Source of the DNA: Acetobacteraceae bacterium
GTDB taxonomy: Bacteria; Pseudomonadota; Alphaproteobacteria; Acetobacterales; Acetobacteraceae
Length of the DNA: 43,656 nucleotides
Reading direction: 5' to 3'
Assembly (NCBI GenBank): GCA_027449745.1
Contig: DAIDKZ010000043.1
Coordinates: 1 to 43,656 of the forward strand
This document shows, in pieces, positions 30,289-38,770 of the stretch. A program made the position numbers and the translations under genes. Within the stretch, counting starts at the first letter, position 1. Each line of letters starts with the position of its first letter. The notes beneath the pieces were generated by a model. The model ran no database searches and was not told where the DNA came from. It saw only the letters and a list, made by a program, of their open reading frames with translations.

Positions 30289-31503
30289 ATGACCGACATC
30301 GCGCTGATCTGGGATGCGGCGCTCGGACGCGCGGACATGGCGCTCGCCGCCGGCGATTTTGCGATGGACGACGGGCTGGAGACGGCCGTCGTCATCTCGC
30401 TCTTCACGGACGCACCGGCGGACGCGGGGGATGCGATTCCCGATGGCGGCGGCGACCCGCGCGGGTGGTGGGGCGACATGCCGATCGACGCGGCGCAGCA
30501 GGGCCCCACGCCGCCGGACGTTACGGGATCGAAGCTCTGGCTGCTCGACCGCGCGGTGCTGACGAGCGAGACGCTGGCGCGCGCTGAGAGCTATGCCGAG
30601 GCGGCGCTGGCGTGGATGGTGCGGGACGGCGTGGCGCAGAGCGTGGGTGCCGTGGCGATCTCGCCGGCGCTCGGTGTGCTGGAGCTCACGGTGGAGATCC
30701 TGCAGGGGAGCACGGAGCGGCAGTTCGTCTACGCGTGGTCGCTGAGCGGCGTGACGCCGGGCGGCGTGATGGCCTCGACGGTGGTGCTGGACGCGCGGCC
30801 GAGCAACGCGACCTTCCTCGATGCGGCCGGCGCGCTCGTCGAGGTGGGACCGAACGTGCTGCGGCCGCTGTTCGCGAGCGGCGCGCAGGTGGGGAACCTG
30901 GTCGAGGCGGCGGCGACGAACTGGGTGCGGAATCCGCGCGCCGAGGGCGCTGTTGTCGGGACGCCGGGGACCGCGCCCACGGATTGGCAATTCGGCCTCG
31001 GCGCGGGCCTGTCGCAGGAGATCATCGGGACCGGAACCGAAAGCGGCGTGCCGTATGTGGATGTGCGCATCTTCGGCACGGCGACAGCGACCGGCATCGC
31101 GCTCAACGCCTACCTCGACACGAACAACGTTGCACTCGCCGATGGGCAGCAGTGGACGCTCTCGGCCTATGTGCAGGTGGTGGCGGGTGCGACGCCGAAC
31201 GGCCAAGCGGAACTGCACATCGGGGAATACGGGACCGGATCCGCGTTCCCGGGCTTTGTGATCGCCGCGCCAACGACCTGGACGCGTTATTCTACCACGG
31301 CAACGGTCGCGGACCCGCCGTACACGGGCGCGGACGGCATGGTTTGGGTCTTTTGCACGGCGGCCGACGTGGTGGATTTCACCCTCCGCATCGGCGCGCC
31401 GCAGCTTGAACTCGGGGCGGCGGCAACAAGCGTGATCCTGCCGCCGGCGGGTTCGCCGGGTGTGACGACGCGCGCGGCCGATACGATCTGGACGCCGACC
31501 TGA
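30289..31503 (+). CDS. Baseplate protein Mu gp46 type fused to carbohydrate-binding-like domain
   Basis: A 404-residue protein. The first 145 residues are the gp46 (gpW-like) wedge domain: ALIWDAALGRADMALAAGDF, LETAVVISLFTDAPAD, GWWGDMP, GSKLWLLDRAVLTSETLARA. The usual gp46 is about 150 residues. Residues 150-404 are an added part: a connecting stretch (LDARPSNATFLDAAGALVEV), then a jelly-roll-like domain beginning NWVRNPRAEGAVVGT..PTDWQF and ending IGAPQLELGAAATSVI, the pattern of CBM4/9-like modules common in phage fibres. The added part may bind surface sugars near the baseplate. Confidence 0.8.
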   Translation: MTDIALIWDAALGRADMALAAGDFAMDDGLETAVVISLFTDAPADAGDAIPDGGGDPRGWWGDMPIDAAQQGPTPPDVTGSKLWLLDRAVLTSETLARAESYAEAALAWMVRDGVAQSVGAVAISPALGVLELTVEILQGSTERQFVYAWSLSGVTPGGVMASTVVLDARPSNATFLDAAGALVEVGPNVLRPLFASGAQVGNLVEAAATNWVRNPRAEGAVVGTPGTAPTDWQFGLGAGLSQEIIGTGTESGVPYVDVRIFGTATATGIALNAYLDTNNVALADGQQWTLSAYVQVVAGATPNGQAELHIGEYGTGSAFPGFVIAAPTTWTRYSTTATVADPPYTGADGMVWVFCTAADVVDFTLRIGAPQLELGAAATSVILPPAGSPGVTTRAADTIWTPT

Positions 31504-32660
31504 TGCCGCTCGGTATTCCATCCTTCTCCGACCTGCGCGCGCAGGCGGTGGCGAATCTGGCGGCGCGGGTGCCGGGGGCCGACACGTCGCTGGCACGGGC
31601 GACGCTGCCGGTGCTCGGCAACGTTGTCGGCGCGGTCGCGTGGGCCGCGTATCGCGCGCTGGCGTGGGTTTCGAAACAATTTTTTGTCGCGTCCGCCGAG
31701 GCGCCCTACCTCGACCGGCGGCTTGGCGAGGTCAACCTACCGCGGATCCAGGCGACGACGGCGGCCGGGAACGTTGTGTTTTCCGGCGCGGCCTCGACGC
31801 CGATTCCGCTCGCGACGCTGGTGGCGACCGCGGACGGCATGCAGACCTATGCGACGACGTCCGCCGCGGTGGTCGGGAGCGGCGGAACGATTTCGGTGCC
31901 GGTGCTGGCGCAGGTCGCGGGGTCCGCTGGCAACCAGGCGGCGGCGGCCGTGCTGACGGTGGTGACGGCGATTGCCTCCGTGCAGGCGACGGCGACGGTG
32001 GACACGAACGGCATCACCGGCGGCGCGGACGCGGAGACCGACGCCGCGTATCGCGTGCGCGGCCTGGCGCGGCTCGGGCAGCCGCCGCAGGGAGGGGCGG
32101 CGAGCGACTTCCTCGCCTGGGCGAAGGCATCCGGCGTGCCGACGCGCGCGTGGGTGCTGCCGCTCAACCGGGGTCCCGGGACGGTCGACGTGGCGTTCAC
32201 GGTCGATAGCCGAGCGAACAACATTCCGCTCGCGGCCGATGTGACGGCGGTGCAGAACGCGGTCAACGCCGCGAAGCCGGTGATTGCCGACTGTGTCGTT
32301 TTTGCGCCGACATCAGACGCGCTCGCGATCACGGTGCACGGCCTGGTGGGGGGCGCCGGGATCACGCTGAGCGCGCTGCAGGCGTCCGTCACGGCGCAGC
32401 TGCAGGCGCTGGTGGCGACGGTGCCGATCGGAGGGCCAAGCACTGGCAGTACGGCGATTTCCGGCGACGGCGTGAGCGCGCCACTGCCGCCGGGGGCGCT
32501 GTTCCCGGTGCAGACGCCTGGGACGCTGTTCCTGAGCCAGATCGAGGCGGCGATCGACGCGGCGGATGGTGTGATCTCCTTTGATCTCACGGCGCCCGCT
32601 GCGGACGTGACGTTCGCGACCGGGCACATCCCAGCCGCGCCGACGATCACGTTTACCTGA
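31503..32660 (+). CDS. Baseplate J-like protein, Mu gp47
   Basis: A 385-residue wedge protein. The N-terminus (IPSFSDLRAQAVANLAARVP) and middle (NVVGAVAWAAYRALAWVSKQ, APYLDRRLGEVNLPR, TTAAGNVVFSGAA) follow the family, with ITGGADAETDAAYRVRGLAR near 172-191 and LPLNRGPGTVDVAFTVDSRA near 218-237 as the strongest matches. It connects the hub to the fibre-bearing part. Four or fewer bases separate it from both neighbours. Confidence 0.92.
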   Translation: MPLGIPSFSDLRAQAVANLAARVPGADTSLARATLPVLGNVVGAVAWAAYRALAWVSKQFFVASAEAPYLDRRLGEVNLPRIQATTAAGNVVFSGAASTPIPLATLVATADGMQTYATTSAAVVGSGGTISVPVLAQVAGSAGNQAAAAVLTVVTAIASVQATATVDTNGITGGADAETDAAYRVRGLARLGQPPQGGAASDFLAWAKASGVPTRAWVLPLNRGPGTVDVAFTVDSRANNIPLAADVTAVQNAVNAAKPVIADCVVFAPTSDALAITVHGLVGGAGITLSALQASVTAQLQALVATVPIGGPSTGSTAISGDGVSAPLPPGALFPVQTPGTLFLSQIEAAIDAADGVISFDLTAPAADVTFATGHIPAAPTITFT

Positions 32661-32661
32661 C

Positions 32662-33273
32662 ATGACCTCGACGCCGTTCTCCGGCTACACCGCCGCGGGG
32701 TTCCAGCGGGCGGTGCAGGCGTTGCTGCCGCGCGGGCGGGCGTGGCCGCGCGCGCTGGATACGACGCTCGCGAATGTGGCGGGAGGGATAAGCGACACAT
32801 TTTTCGGGTTGCACGCCGAGATGGTGCAGCTCTTGGATGTGGAGAGCGACCCCGCGCAGACGGTGCAGTTGCTGCCGGATTGGGAGGCGGATTTTGGGCT
32901 CCCGGACCCGTGTGTGGCGCCCAACCCATCGCTCGCGCAGCGGCACGCTGCGCTGCTGGCGAAGATCGCGGGGATCGGAGGACAGAGTACCGAATACCTG
33001 ATCTCGGTCGCCGCGGCGCTGGGCTACACGATCACAATCACGACGTGGACGCCGGCGGCATACGGCATCGGCCAGTACGGAGTTGCGGATTACCTAGGCG
33101 CGGACTGGCGATTTGCGTGGCGCGTGAACGCGCCGACGGTGACGGTTACGTATGCGAAATATGGCGCGGCCGCCTATGGCGATCCCTTCTGGTCGATCAG
33201 CGACACGGCGCTTGAGTGCCGGCTGCGGGCGATCGGGCCTGCGTATGGTATTCTCTGGTTTAAATACGGGTAG
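32662..33273 (+). CDS. Baseplate/tail protein Mu gp48 type (DUF2313)
   Basis: A 203-residue protein. YTAAGFQRAVQALLPRGRAW (8-27), DTTLANVAGGI and the LLPDWEADFGLPDP (about 69-82) motif are the standard DUF2313/YmfQ features. The C-terminus has ECRLRAIGPAYGILWFKYG. In Mu it caps the wedge and contacts the fibres. It follows gp47 as in Mu. Confidence 0.9.
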   Translation: MTSTPFSGYTAAGFQRAVQALLPRGRAWPRALDTTLANVAGGISDTFFGLHAEMVQLLDVESDPAQTVQLLPDWEADFGLPDPCVAPNPSLAQRHAALLAKIAGIGGQSTEYLISVAAALGYTITITTWTPAAYGIGQYGVADYLGADWRFAWRVNAPTVTVTYAKYGAAAYGDPFWSISDTALECRLRAIGPAYGILWFKYG

Positions 33274-33279
33274 GTAACG

Positions 33280-34398
33280 ATGCAGTTGATCGCGAACGGC
33301 ACGCAATATGGCACCTCGCCGCCGGTGCCTCAGGCGCCCGTGGGGACGCCGGGCTATATCAACAACCAGACGCCGGGCGCGGGTGTCACGCCGACGGTGG
33401 TCGATCCGGACGCGAACAACGCGATCATCGCGGAGCTCGTGAACCTGGTGACAGGCACGGGGATCGCGCTCGCCAGCGGCACGTTCACGCAGGCGATCCA
33501 GGCGGTGCGCCGGCTCGGGGCCGGGAACGTTTCGGTGCAGACGGCCACGGCGACCCTGACCGCGGATTCGGTCGGGCTCGCGCTCGTGAACGCGGGCGCC
33601 GGCGCGATGACGCTGACGCTGCCGGCCGCCGCGGCGCTCGGGGGCTATCCGCTGCGGCTCCGGTTCACGCGCACGGATAATTCGGCCAACGCCGTTACCA
33701 TCCAGCGCGCCGGCGCCGACACGTTTGGGCCTGGAGGCGCGGCGCCGACGAGCTTTACCCTCGGAGTGGGACAGACCATCGAGATCGCGAGCGACGGCGT
33801 TTCCGCTTGGTATTGCGTGCACGATTCCTTCTCGGGGCAGCGGCGCGCGGTCATCACCTCGGGTGCGTCCAACTGGACGGTCCCGTGGGGGGTGACGAGC
33901 GTGATCGCCAAGGTGTGGGGCGACGGCGGCGGCGGTGCCGGGTCTGCCAGCGGTCAGGGTGGTGGTGGCGGCGGTGGTGGCGCGTATTGCGAGAGCCAGA
34001 TCCTCGTGCAGCCGGGCGAGACGATCGCCTACAGCATCGGGGCGGGCGGCGCGGGCGGGACCGCCGGCGCGAACGGCTCGCCGGGCGCCGGCACAACCTT
34101 CAGCACGCTCACCGCAGGGGGTGGTGGCGCGGGGTCCGCATCGTCGCCCTATAACGGCGGCGCGGGCGGCGTGGCGAGCGGGGGCCAGGTCAACATGGAT
34201 GGCAGCCGCGCCTCCGGCGGTGGCCCGTATTCCGTGCCGACCGGCGGAAGCTCTCCGCAGGGCGGCGACGGCGGTGGCGCGTCCAACGGTGGCGGAAGTG
34301 CCGGCGCGACGCCCGGTGGGGGTGGCGCGGGCTATGGGCCTGGTTCGGTGGGCGCCGGAATGGCGGGCGCGCCGGGGCTGATCGAGATCGTTTACTGA
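33280..34398 (+). CDS. Tail fibre-like protein with glycine-rich C-terminus
   Basis: A 372-residue protein. The N-terminal 85 residues (GTSPPVPQAPVGTPGYINNQ, NAIIAELVNLVTGTGIALAS, FTQAIQAVRRL) form a baseplate-attachment part. Residues 85-185 are a beta domain (LALVNAGAGAMTLTLPAAAA). Residues 195-372 are a glycine-rich domain with polyglycine loops (for example DGGGGAGSAS, QGGGGGGGGAY), similar in style to receptor-binding tips of T-even gp38-type adhesins. The final IEIVY strand is typical of the GlyRich phage domain. Probable host-receptor contact. Confidence 0.78.
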   Translation: MQLIANGTQYGTSPPVPQAPVGTPGYINNQTPGAGVTPTVVDPDANNAIIAELVNLVTGTGIALASGTFTQAIQAVRRLGAGNVSVQTATATLTADSVGLALVNAGAGAMTLTLPAAAALGGYPLRLRFTRTDNSANAVTIQRAGADTFGPGGAAPTSFTLGVGQTIEIASDGVSAWYCVHDSFSGQRRAVITSGASNWTVPWGVTSVIAKVWGDGGGGAGSASGQGGGGGGGGAYCESQILVQPGETIAYSIGAGGAGGTAGANGSPGAGTTFSTLTAGGGGAGSASSPYNGGAGGVASGGQVNMDGSRASGGGPYSVPTGGSSPQGGDGGGASNGGGSAGATPGGGGAGYGPGSVGAGMAGAPGLIEIVY

Positions 34399-34462
34399 TC
34401 GTTTCGAAAACCCAAGCCTCAAACCGCGCGGCGCACGTCGGCGGTCGTAAAGGAGCGTGCCG

Positions 34463-35125
34463 ATGGTCGGACTCACGAACTACACGGCCGATAACGTGTT
34501 GAACTACATTGTCGGAAAAACGGCGGTTCCGGCGCTGCCCACCGTGTATGTGGCGCTGTTCACCGCGGTTGGAACGGACGCTGGAACTGGGTTCACCGAG
34601 GCGGCGTTCACCAACTACGCGCGCGCCGCGACCTCCGGCGCGACCTGGAACGCCGCGAGCGGGACTTCACCTTCCTCCATCTCGAACGCATCGACGGTGA
34701 CGTTCCCGACCTGCGGCGCGACGGCGGGCGCCAACATCATCGCATGGGGGCTCTACGATGCGAGCACCGGCGGAAACCTGCTTGCCTGGGACTACCTTTA
34801 TGCTGGCGGCTCCGGCTCGTCCGGCGCATGGCTGCCGTTCTCGTGCACCGCCGCGTCGCCTGGTGTGCTCACATCGCCTGCGCACGGCTTCTCCAGCGGC
34901 GATAGCATCGTTGTCACTGCGGAATATGGTGGTACGCTGCCGGCAACCGCGGGGTCGTGGACGGGGCTGCTCACGGTCGCGGGTGTGACGACGGACACGT
35001 TCACGGCCGGCGTCAACACCACCAGCACCGGCGCCGGGCTGCTGCGCAAGGTGGTGCCGCAGGCCATGGTCACGAACCTGACGCTCTCGTTCCCTGCCGG
35101 GGACCTGGTCCTGACGGGGGCGTGA
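34463..35125 (+). CDS. Phage tail fibre-type protein
   Basis: A 220-residue protein; ATG 34463 has AGGAG 7 bases upstream (an in-frame GTG at 34457 is too close). The N-terminal half has a pattern common to small phage tail proteins (GLTNYTADNVLNYIVGKTAV, TVYVALFTAVGTDAG, YARAATSGATW, ISNASTVTFPT, WGLYDASTGGNLLAWDYL). The C-terminal half contains an inserted beta module (PGVLTSPAHGFSSGDSIVVT, AGVTTDTFTAGV). Likely a decoration or fibre part. Confidence 0.7.
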   Translation: MVGLTNYTADNVLNYIVGKTAVPALPTVYVALFTAVGTDAGTGFTEAAFTNYARAATSGATWNAASGTSPSSISNASTVTFPTCGATAGANIIAWGLYDASTGGNLLAWDYLYAGGSGSSGAWLPFSCTAASPGVLTSPAHGFSSGDSIVVTAEYGGTLPATAGSWTGLLTVAGVTTDTFTAGVNTTSTGAGLLRKVVPQAMVTNLTLSFPAGDLVLTGA

Positions 35126-35158
35126 GCGATGGCGGCGCGAGAACGACGGTAGCAGCAC

Positions 35159-35773
35159 ATGGCCTACCAGGCACATGCGCGCGTCTGGGAGACGCCGGTC
35201 ACGGTCACGGGGACAGGCAGCATCACGTTGCCCGGCACTGCCGCGACCGGCGGCTACCGGACATTCGACGCCGCCTTCACGACCGGCGACACGTGCCCCT
35301 ATCTGATCCACGACACGGTGACGGGAGCCTGGGAGGCCGGGACGGGTACCGTAACGATCGCGACGGGCGTTGCCACACTTGCCAGAACGACGGTGCTGGA
35401 GAGCACGAACGCCAACGCGCTGGTGAGTTTTGCCGGGAACGCCTGCGACGTGCAGGTGGATTATCCGCCGTCCACACTCGATCTGACCAACCCGGGGCTG
35501 CTGAATGTCTCCAACGTCTACACGGCGAGCGGAGCGATCGCGGTCACGGACGTGGTCGCGCTGATCAACGCGGCGAGCGCGGTCACGATGACACTCGCGG
35601 CAGGCTCGACGGACGGGCACGAACTGATCGTCAAGCGGTACGGCGCGGGGGCTGTGACGCTCACGGGGACGATCGACGGGGCGGCGGCGACGATCGAACT
35701 AGCGAACCCCTCCGTGCAGGAGGCCGTGGACCTCGCCTGGAACGCGTCACACGCGACGTGGCTGCTGATCTGA
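35159..35773 (+). CDS. Fibre-region beta-rich protein
   Basis: A 204-residue protein. The first half (HARVWETPVTVTGTGSITLP, TFDAAFTTGDTCPYLIHDTV, WEAGTGTVTIATG) is a domain seen in phage fibre-associated proteins. The second half repeats the style of the fibre beta domain (VVALINAASAVTMTLAAGST, ELIVKRYGAGAVTLTG) also visible in 33280-34398. This suggests shuffling of one beta module between fibre-region genes. Function: virion adhesion, inferred from location. Confidence 0.65.
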   Translation: MAYQAHARVWETPVTVTGTGSITLPGTAATGGYRTFDAAFTTGDTCPYLIHDTVTGAWEAGTGTVTIATGVATLARTTVLESTNANALVSFAGNACDVQVDYPPSTLDLTNPGLLNVSNVYTASGAIAVTDVVALINAASAVTMTLAAGSTDGHELIVKRYGAGAVTLTGTIDGAAATIELANPSVQEAVDLAWNASHATWLLI

Positions 35774-35783
35774 GGATGGAACG

Positions 35784-36233
35784 ATGAGCTGGACATTCGC
35801 GCAGGTTAAGGCGGCGGACGCGGCGGCGGGGGCGAACCCCAACATCACGACTGCGGCGGCGACGCTCAACGCGCAGACGACCACCACGATTGTGGATGTG
35901 CCAGTCGGCGAGGTAGAGGGCTATCTCCTCGTCAACGGGATCCTGCCGGCGATGCAGGCCTGGGCAGCGGCGCACCCGACCGACACGACGGGCGTGCTTG
36001 CGGTCATCGAGAGCATGCAGGCGCTCGTCTCCGCGCCGACTCTGGAGACTGTTGCGATGAGCAACCCCGCCACGAATGCGGCGGTGACGAAGATGGTGGG
36101 TGCGTTGGCGGCGGCAGGGCTGATGACGAGCGCGCAGGCATCCGCACTGCTCGAGATGGCGACCGTGACCATTCCAGTCTGGCAACCGCCTATCACGCCC
36201 GGTGACATACAGACGGCGAGGGCGCAGCCATGA
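35784..36233 (+). CDS. Hypothetical fibre-region protein
   Basis: A 149-residue alanine- and threonine-rich protein. It opens FAQVKAADAAAGANPNITTA, then a linker, a helix (VNGILPAMQAWAAAHP) and a second helical part (AAVTKMVGALAAAGLMTSAQ). No family recognised. ATG 35784 follows GGATGGAACG. It overlaps the next gene by 4 bases. Confidence 0.6.
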   Translation: MSWTFAQVKAADAAAGANPNITTAAATLNAQTTTTIVDVPVGEVEGYLLVNGILPAMQAWAAAHPTDTTGVLAVIESMQALVSAPTLETVAMSNPATNAAVTKMVGALAAAGLMTSAQASALLEMATVTIPVWQPPITPGDIQTARAQP

Positions 36234-36706
36234 GCGTGCTGGCGTTTACCTACCGCGAGCAGAACGACACCCAGGTCTCGGACACGGTGACGATTGCCAG
36301 CCTCTCGACGCTGGCGAGCGCGGCCTATTCGGCGCCGTCAACGCTGGTGGACAACACGCCGACCAATGCGCGCGGGTTGAGCTACACCAAGGGGCTGCTG
36401 CGGCTCTCGTTCTCGGCAGCTCTGACGGCGGGAACCGGCGCGCCGTATATCGCGGCCTACGCGCTCAAGGCGATGGATGGGAGCACGCTGCCGAACCCTC
36501 CCGGCGCTACTGCCGCAGCGCCATCGCCGAATGCATATCAGGTTATCTGGCAGGCAGTGGCGAGCGGGGCGTTTTCGGTGGTGGATTTCCCGCCGTTCGA
36601 TCTCGACCCGCAACAATACGGGTTCCAGATCTACAACAACTCCGGCGTGGCGTTTAGCGGAACGGCGACACTGACGCTGTATCGCTGGAACCCGAAGCTG
36701 GCCTGA
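36230..36706 (+). CDS. Hypothetical beta-rich virion-type protein
   Basis: A 158-residue protein with regularly spaced strands (DTVTIASLSTLASAAYSAPS, GLLRLSFSAALTAGTGAPYI, YGFQIYNNSGVAFSGTATLT), resembling a jelly-roll. No signal peptide. Found among fibre genes, so probably a virion component or fibre chaperone. ATG overlaps the stop before it and its stop overlaps the next ATG. Confidence 0.6.
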   Translation: MSVLAFTYREQNDTQVSDTVTIASLSTLASAAYSAPSTLVDNTPTNARGLSYTKGLLRLSFSAALTAGTGAPYIAAYALKAMDGSTLPNPPGATAAAPSPNAYQVIWQAVASGAFSVVDFPPFDLDPQQYGFQIYNNSGVAFSGTATLTLYRWNPKLA

Positions 36707-37410
36707 TGTTGCTCCTGACGCGCCCTAGGCTGCGAGATTTCCAAACGGCCCCGACACGGCCGGTGCGGATCAATTGGAAACATCCATTAGCAGCAGGCCT
36801 CGTCGGCGCGTGGCTGCTCAACGACGGAACCTGTCGCGATTACTCGGCTTTCGGCAATAATGGAGGCGCTCTAACCGGCATCACCATCACGCCAACCGCG
36901 TCGGGGCCGATGCAGAATTATGGCGGTAGCGGTCTAATCACAGTCCCATCGGCTTCCTCATTTCAAAATCCTTTGCCGCTCTCGATGCATTTTCGCATGG
37001 CGTGGACAACCATTAGTAATACCGTAGTGTTCGAATGTAACGGGAACAGCGGGGTTTCGGTGCAGACAAGCGCCTATCAACAGGGCACGTTATCTCTGTG
37101 GGTTGGCGGCCCGAGTCAGGGTGTGTATACGACAAGTACTTGGAACGATGGGGATATACACGATTTTTTGTTTTCCTTTTCCGCCAGTGGTGGAAGATCA
37201 GTCTATGTTGATGGTGTTGACAATTCTACCACATCAGGGACGCCCGGTGCGCCGACTTACGCATCATCGCCGCTCTATTTCGGTTCGCGCAATGGGGCCT
37301 ATGGCTATATCGGGATGCTTTCCGATGTTCTGCTCTGGAATCGGTCGCTGGGGGCGGATGATGCCGCCTGGCTAGCGGCCGAGCCGGTCGGGATGTTGGA
37401 ACCCATCTGA
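36706..37410 (+). CDS. LamG/concanavalin-like lectin domain protein, likely receptor binding
   Basis: A 234-residue protein. HPLAAGLVGAWLLNDG (26-41) and DYSAFGNNGGAL open a LamG-type sandwich. The later strands are typical (LSLWVGG, HDFLFSFSASGGRSVYVDGV, SSPLYFGSRNGAYGYIGMLS, DVLLWNRSLGADDAAWLAAE). Such domains in phages bind cell-surface sugars. From about 36770 to 37330 the DNA is visibly richer in A and T than every neighbour and third positions are often A or T. This points to recent transfer of a receptor-binding gene. Confidence 0.75.
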   Translation: MLLLTRPRLRDFQTAPTRPVRINWKHPLAAGLVGAWLLNDGTCRDYSAFGNNGGALTGITITPTASGPMQNYGGSGLITVPSASSFQNPLPLSMHFRMAWTTISNTVVFECNGNSGVSVQTSAYQQGTLSLWVGGPSQGVYTTSTWNDGDIHDFLFSFSASGGRSVYVDGVDNSTTSGTPGAPTYASSPLYFGSRNGAYGYIGMLSDVLLWNRSLGADDAAWLAAEPVGMLEPI

Positions 37411-37526
37411 TGACCGCGCTCTCTGATCTCTGGGCCGTCCTACACGGCGGCATCGCGCTCGATGACGCGGAGGCGGCAGCGCTGGGTGCGCCAGCAGGCG
37501 AAACGATCAGCCTGTGGGTGGTCTAA
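37410..37526 (+). CDS. Very small protein between lectin and repeat genes
   Basis: A 38-codon frame (MTALSDLWAVLHGGIALDDA...), too short for routine gene calling. It overlaps the lectin stop by one base (TGATG), and its TAA abuts the next ATG at 37527. This exact packing and the natural composition argue it is translated. Family unknown. Confidence 0.5.
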   Translation: MTALSDLWAVLHGGIALDDAEAAALGAPAGETISLWVV

Positions 37527-38420
37527 ATGCCTATCGGTGCGCGTCCCGTTGGTGGTCTACCTATTGGCGGGTTGCCGTCGAGCGGGGGCGGCACGGCGGC
37601 CTATCTTGCCGGTCGCGCCGTCTTCAAGGCATCCGCTGCCGCCGCGAACACAAACATCGCTTCGACTTCGGCGCGCGCGACGACGTTGGCGGCGCTCCGG
37701 GCTGCCGGCGCGGCCTCGTCCTCGGCGGCGGGGCGCGCATCGGGCGCGACCTTCGGGCGTGCGGTCGCCGCTGCCTCGGCGCCGCTGGGGGCTCGTTCGC
37801 AGACCGCAACGACAGTTCGCGCGGCCGACGCCGCAGGCGCGGCGCTTGCCGGGCATACGGAGGGAGCGACAGCCGCTCGGGCGGCTGATGCGGCGGCATC
37901 GACGATTGCGGGCCGCACAGCGGCGGCCACGACGGGGAAGGGCTTCGCCTTTTCCGGCAGTATCGCGACGGCGGCTGCGCGCGCCTTCGGGGCGTTCATG
38001 GGGCGCGGGGGGCCGGCGGCATCCGCGGCGTTGGGTGCGCGCACGGATATCGCCGCGAGCGGTCGCGCTGCGGACAGCGCCGGGGCGTCTCTTGCGGGGC
38101 GCATCGAAACAGCTTCGACCGGGTGGGCGTTCTCGTTCGCGGGCAGCATCGCGACGGCGGCGGGACGGATGTTCGGGGCCTTTACCGGGCGCGGAGGTTC
38201 CCAGGCGACCGCGAGCGTGGCGGCGCGGACCAACGTGGCGACGGCAGCCCCGGCGACCGGCTCCGCGTCCACGACGCTGCTGGGGCGGATGCTGGCGGCG
38301 TTTTTCGGGCGGAAGCCACCGCCGGTGGGGCCGGCGCCGGAAGCGAACCCGGCGCACTTCAGTGTTCCCGTCGATCTGGTGACGTTCGCCGCACCAGTCG
38401 ATGAGGTGGAGGAACAATGA
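37527..38420 (+). CDS. Alanine-rich repeat protein of the fibre region
   Basis: A 297-residue protein, around 40 percent alanine by eye. It has a glycine/isoleucine start (MPIGARPVGGLPIGGLPSSG) and internal repeats. FAFSGSIATAAARAFGAFMG (about 141-160) and FSFAGSIATAAGRMFGAFTG (about 205-224) are copies about 64 residues apart, each followed by RGG and an A/S-rich unit with GAR/AAR-T-(D/N)-(I/V)-A. The C-terminal 40 residues are non-repetitive and acidic. It may form a helical fibre stalk or carry variable repeats. No family recognised. Confidence 0.6.
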   Translation: MPIGARPVGGLPIGGLPSSGGGTAAYLAGRAVFKASAAAANTNIASTSARATTLAALRAAGAASSSAAGRASGATFGRAVAAASAPLGARSQTATTVRAADAAGAALAGHTEGATAARAADAAASTIAGRTAAATTGKGFAFSGSIATAAARAFGAFMGRGGPAASAALGARTDIAASGRAADSAGASLAGRIETASTGWAFSFAGSIATAAGRMFGAFTGRGGSQATASVAARTNVATAAPATGSASTTLLGRMLAAFFGRKPPPVGPAPEANPAHFSVPVDLVTFAAPVDEVEEQ

Positions 38421-38770
38421 GCGGAACGAAGAGCGTGAACGCGCCGCCGAAAGCGTGGACTGGGCTGCAGCCTGGTGAGCAACGGGTGAAATCGGCGTAT
38501 CTCGGCGACCTGTTGCAGGCGCCGGACACGGGGCTGGTCAGCCCGACGATGGTGCTGAGCCGGCGCGACCTGCAGCTGATGACGGCGGCTGACATGACGA
38601 TTGTCGGGGCGGTGGGGCTCGACCCGACCGCAACGATTGTGAGTGCTGTCCTACAGGGGGGAACCGTGACGCCGGTGGATTATTGGGCGCGGTGCGGTGC
38701 CCTCGGGAACGTCTCGGGACGTTTCTATTACCGAACGGTGCTGATCAGCGGGATCTGGGCACTCGGATGA
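38417..38770 (+). CDS. Hypothetical protein, end of fibre region
   Basis: A 117-residue protein. The second half looks like a beta domain for virion attachment (MTIVGAVGLDPTATIVSAVL, VTPVDYWARCGALGNVSGRF, YYRTVLISGIW). Start and stop overlap the neighbours by four bases each (ATGA). No family recognised. Possibly a fibre chaperone. Confidence 0.6.
   Translation: MSGTKSVNAPPKAWTGLQPGEQRVKSAYLGDLLQAPDTGLVSPTMVLSRRDLQLMTAADMTIVGAVGLDPTATIVSAVLQGGTVTPVDYWARCGALGNVSGRFYYRTVLISGIWALG

Noticed and set aside
29203-31596. 797-codon minus-strand open frame opposite the baseplate genes
   Set aside because: Arginine/histidine-rich shadow. Forward genes match Mu gp44-gp46.
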